This document shows positions 63,321 through 64,000 of a stretch of 64,000 nucleotides of DNA, piece by piece. The stretch covers positions 59,607 to 123,606 of the forward strand of contig NZ_OBEI01000004.1 in NCBI RefSeq assembly GCF_900215515.1. The letters are read 5' to 3'. Each line of letters starts with the position of its first letter. Within the stretch, counting starts at the first letter, position 1. This DNA is from Persephonella hydrogeniphila. GTDB lineage: Bacteria > Aquificota > Aquificia > Aquificales > Hydrogenothermaceae. Under the pieces are notes generated by a model, which ran no database searches, had not been told where the DNA came from, and saw only the letters and a program-made list of their open reading frames with translations. The position numbers and the translations under genes are program-made.

Positions 63321-63985
63321 TGATTGCAGATTGGCTTTGGGGGATTTCTCCCACAAGCTTTAAGGCAGGCAATAAGAAAAAAACAGAAAGAGATGTTTAT
63401 AAACTTTATCAGGTTTGGGAAAACAACATTGAAAATTTCAGACAGCATGCTTTTAAAGTAAGGAAACAGAGATTTCCTCAGTTTGCAAATTCAAATGCTC
63501 TATATCTTCTTGGAAAAGAAAGGGGATTTAACAGATTCAAAAATGAAACAGAGGAAGAATTCAGAAGCAGAGTAATAAATGCAATATCCTGGTATAAAAA
63601 AGCAGGAACAGTAAAAGGAATTAAAGAAATACTTGCTCTATATGGTTTTGAGAATGTAAAAATTACACCTATTTTACAAACAGATCCTACAAAATGGGCA
63701 GAGTTTTTGATAGAGGCAGATATACCAAATGGAATAACAGAAGAAAGGTTTTCTCTAATTTCTGAAATTCTTATAAAGATTAAGCCAACACATGAAAAAC
63801 TTAATAGCTTAAACATCTACCTCACCTCAGACTTCAAACAAAACAGAGCAGCAGCTATGCTTTCTGGACACGATATTACCGTTTATCCATATCAGGTAAA
63901 AGAACTGCAACTCTCTGCAAAAGACTACACAGCAATAGGCTATCAAGCAGTTCATACAACAACTATTTATCCAGCTACGAATTAG
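63320..63985 (+). CDS. Tail protein, P2 gpI-like
   Basis: A 221-residue protein with the tail_P2_I pattern: LYLLGKERGFNRFKNETEEEFRSRVINAISWYKKAGTVKGIKEILALYGF. In contractile tails gpI joins baseplate wedge and fibres. It ends 9 bases before the next, truncated gene. Confidence 0.8.
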   Translation: MIADWLWGISPTSFKAGNKKKTERDVYKLYQVWENNIENFRQHAFKVRKQRFPQFANSNALYLLGKERGFNRFKNETEEEFRSRVINAISWYKKAGTVKGIKEILALYGFENVKITPILQTDPTKWAEFLIEADIPNGITEERFSLISEILIKIKPTHEKLNSLNIYLTSDFKQNRAAAMLSGHDITVYPYQVKELQLSAKDYTAIGYQAVHTTTIYPATN

Positions 63986-63994
63986 GAGGTAAAT

Positions 63995-64000
63995 ATGGCA
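63995..64000 (+). CDS. Start of the next tail gene, cut by the window end
   Basis: ATG GCA preceded by GGAGGTAAAT; only two codons are visible. By order it should be a tail-fibre or related gene. Confidence 0.5.

Larger units (their letters stand above)
29930..64000. mobile_element. Mu-like transposable prophage, incomplete at right
   Basis: At least 34 kb holding a DDE transposase with an AAA+ partner, a LexA/CI repressor, Mu-type head and contractile-tail genes, terminase and portal. The left boundary is set near 29930 from a TGTTTGATT terminus, three clustered end-type sites and the end of the tape-measure gene at 30092. The right end is beyond the window, so the flanking duplication cannot be seen. 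Unlike Mu, the control genes and transposase are in the middle, not at one end. Confidence 0.85.

Noticed and set aside
29930..64000. Two separate prophages, one per strand
   Set aside because: The gene sets do not overlap (capsid, portal and tape measure on the left only; terminase, sheath and baseplate on the right only), and both use the same late promoter.
1..64000. tRNA, rRNA genes or CRISPR arrays
   Set aside because: No cloverleaf, rRNA-like or regular repeat-spacer structure was recognised on either strand; a covariance-model scan was not possible here.

Overview
The window is AT-rich, with heavy use of AGA for arginine and ATA for isoleucine. It carries a mix of genes typical of a thermophilic chemolithotroph: a 998-residue ClpB, HtpX, DnaK, agmatine-to-putrescine enzymes, c-di-GMP enzymes with haem or zinc sensor domains, and soluble chemoreceptors. 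This fits the Aquificota, most likely Hydrogenothermaceae (a Persephonella- or Sulfurihydrogenibium-like organism). The placement is inference from gene content; there is no rRNA or other marker in the window.

Bases 1-29.9 kb are ordinary chromosome. First comes a rightward signalling cluster: the tail of an EAL-HDOD protein, an unknown protein, a CxxCH-haem GGDEF-EVL protein, a degenerate-GGDEF/intact-EAL protein, a soluble chemoreceptor with a CZB zinc domain, and a FlgN-like helical protein. A leftward block follows with an ion transporter, a tandem universal stress protein, htpX and dnaK. Next are a SNF2 helicase, a PAS/chemoreceptor-like protein, cutA, a slipin and clpB. The putrescine genes aguB and aguA flank an RNase Z / THEP1 / membrane protein operon on the other strand. 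A Fur-family regulator and metE diverge around two near-identical palindromic operators. An IclR regulator closes the chromosomal part.

From about 29.93 kb to the end of the window lies a Mu-like transposable prophage. Its other end is outside the window. The left end has three copies of a GTGTCCCA-N8-GGAAA site and a 10-bp-phased repeat, which are candidate transposase binding sites. The genome is arranged from the middle outwards. A control region at about 50.4-51.3 kb holds a LexA/CI-type repressor and palindromic operators. Leftward from it run a Ner-like regulator, a ParB-like protein, a DDE transposase, its AAA+ partner, a helicase-loader-like ATPase, an HU protein and a RecT-like annealing protein. 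These are followed, on the same strand, by the chaperone, hub, protease/scaffold, capsid, MuF, portal and tape-measure genes, running to the left end. Rightward run the repressor, accessory genes (among them an ImmA-like metallopeptidase pair), the baseplate, an Hjc-like nuclease, terminase, tail sheath, tail tube and gpI.

The most striking observation is an apparently undescribed late promoter. TGTCCAACCTGTCCTAA, with at most one mismatch, occurs eight times, and each copy is followed after exactly 20 nt by a TAnnnT hexamer. Each copy stands at the head of a structural or small-membrane-protein transcription unit, on whichever strand that unit lies. In four of the eight, the ATG begins exactly 6 nt after the hexamer, with no ribosome binding site, so the mRNAs are probably leaderless. 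Two of these leaderless units are small membrane genes (candidate lysis genes) placed antisense inside the early operon.

Other notable points are a programmed -1 frameshift (A AAA AAG) in the tail-assembly chaperone, a scaffold gene nested in the capsid protease gene, a MuF protein with a nuclease-toxin-like C-terminus followed by a candidate immunity gene, and a large palindrome beside the repressor that resembles the end sites.
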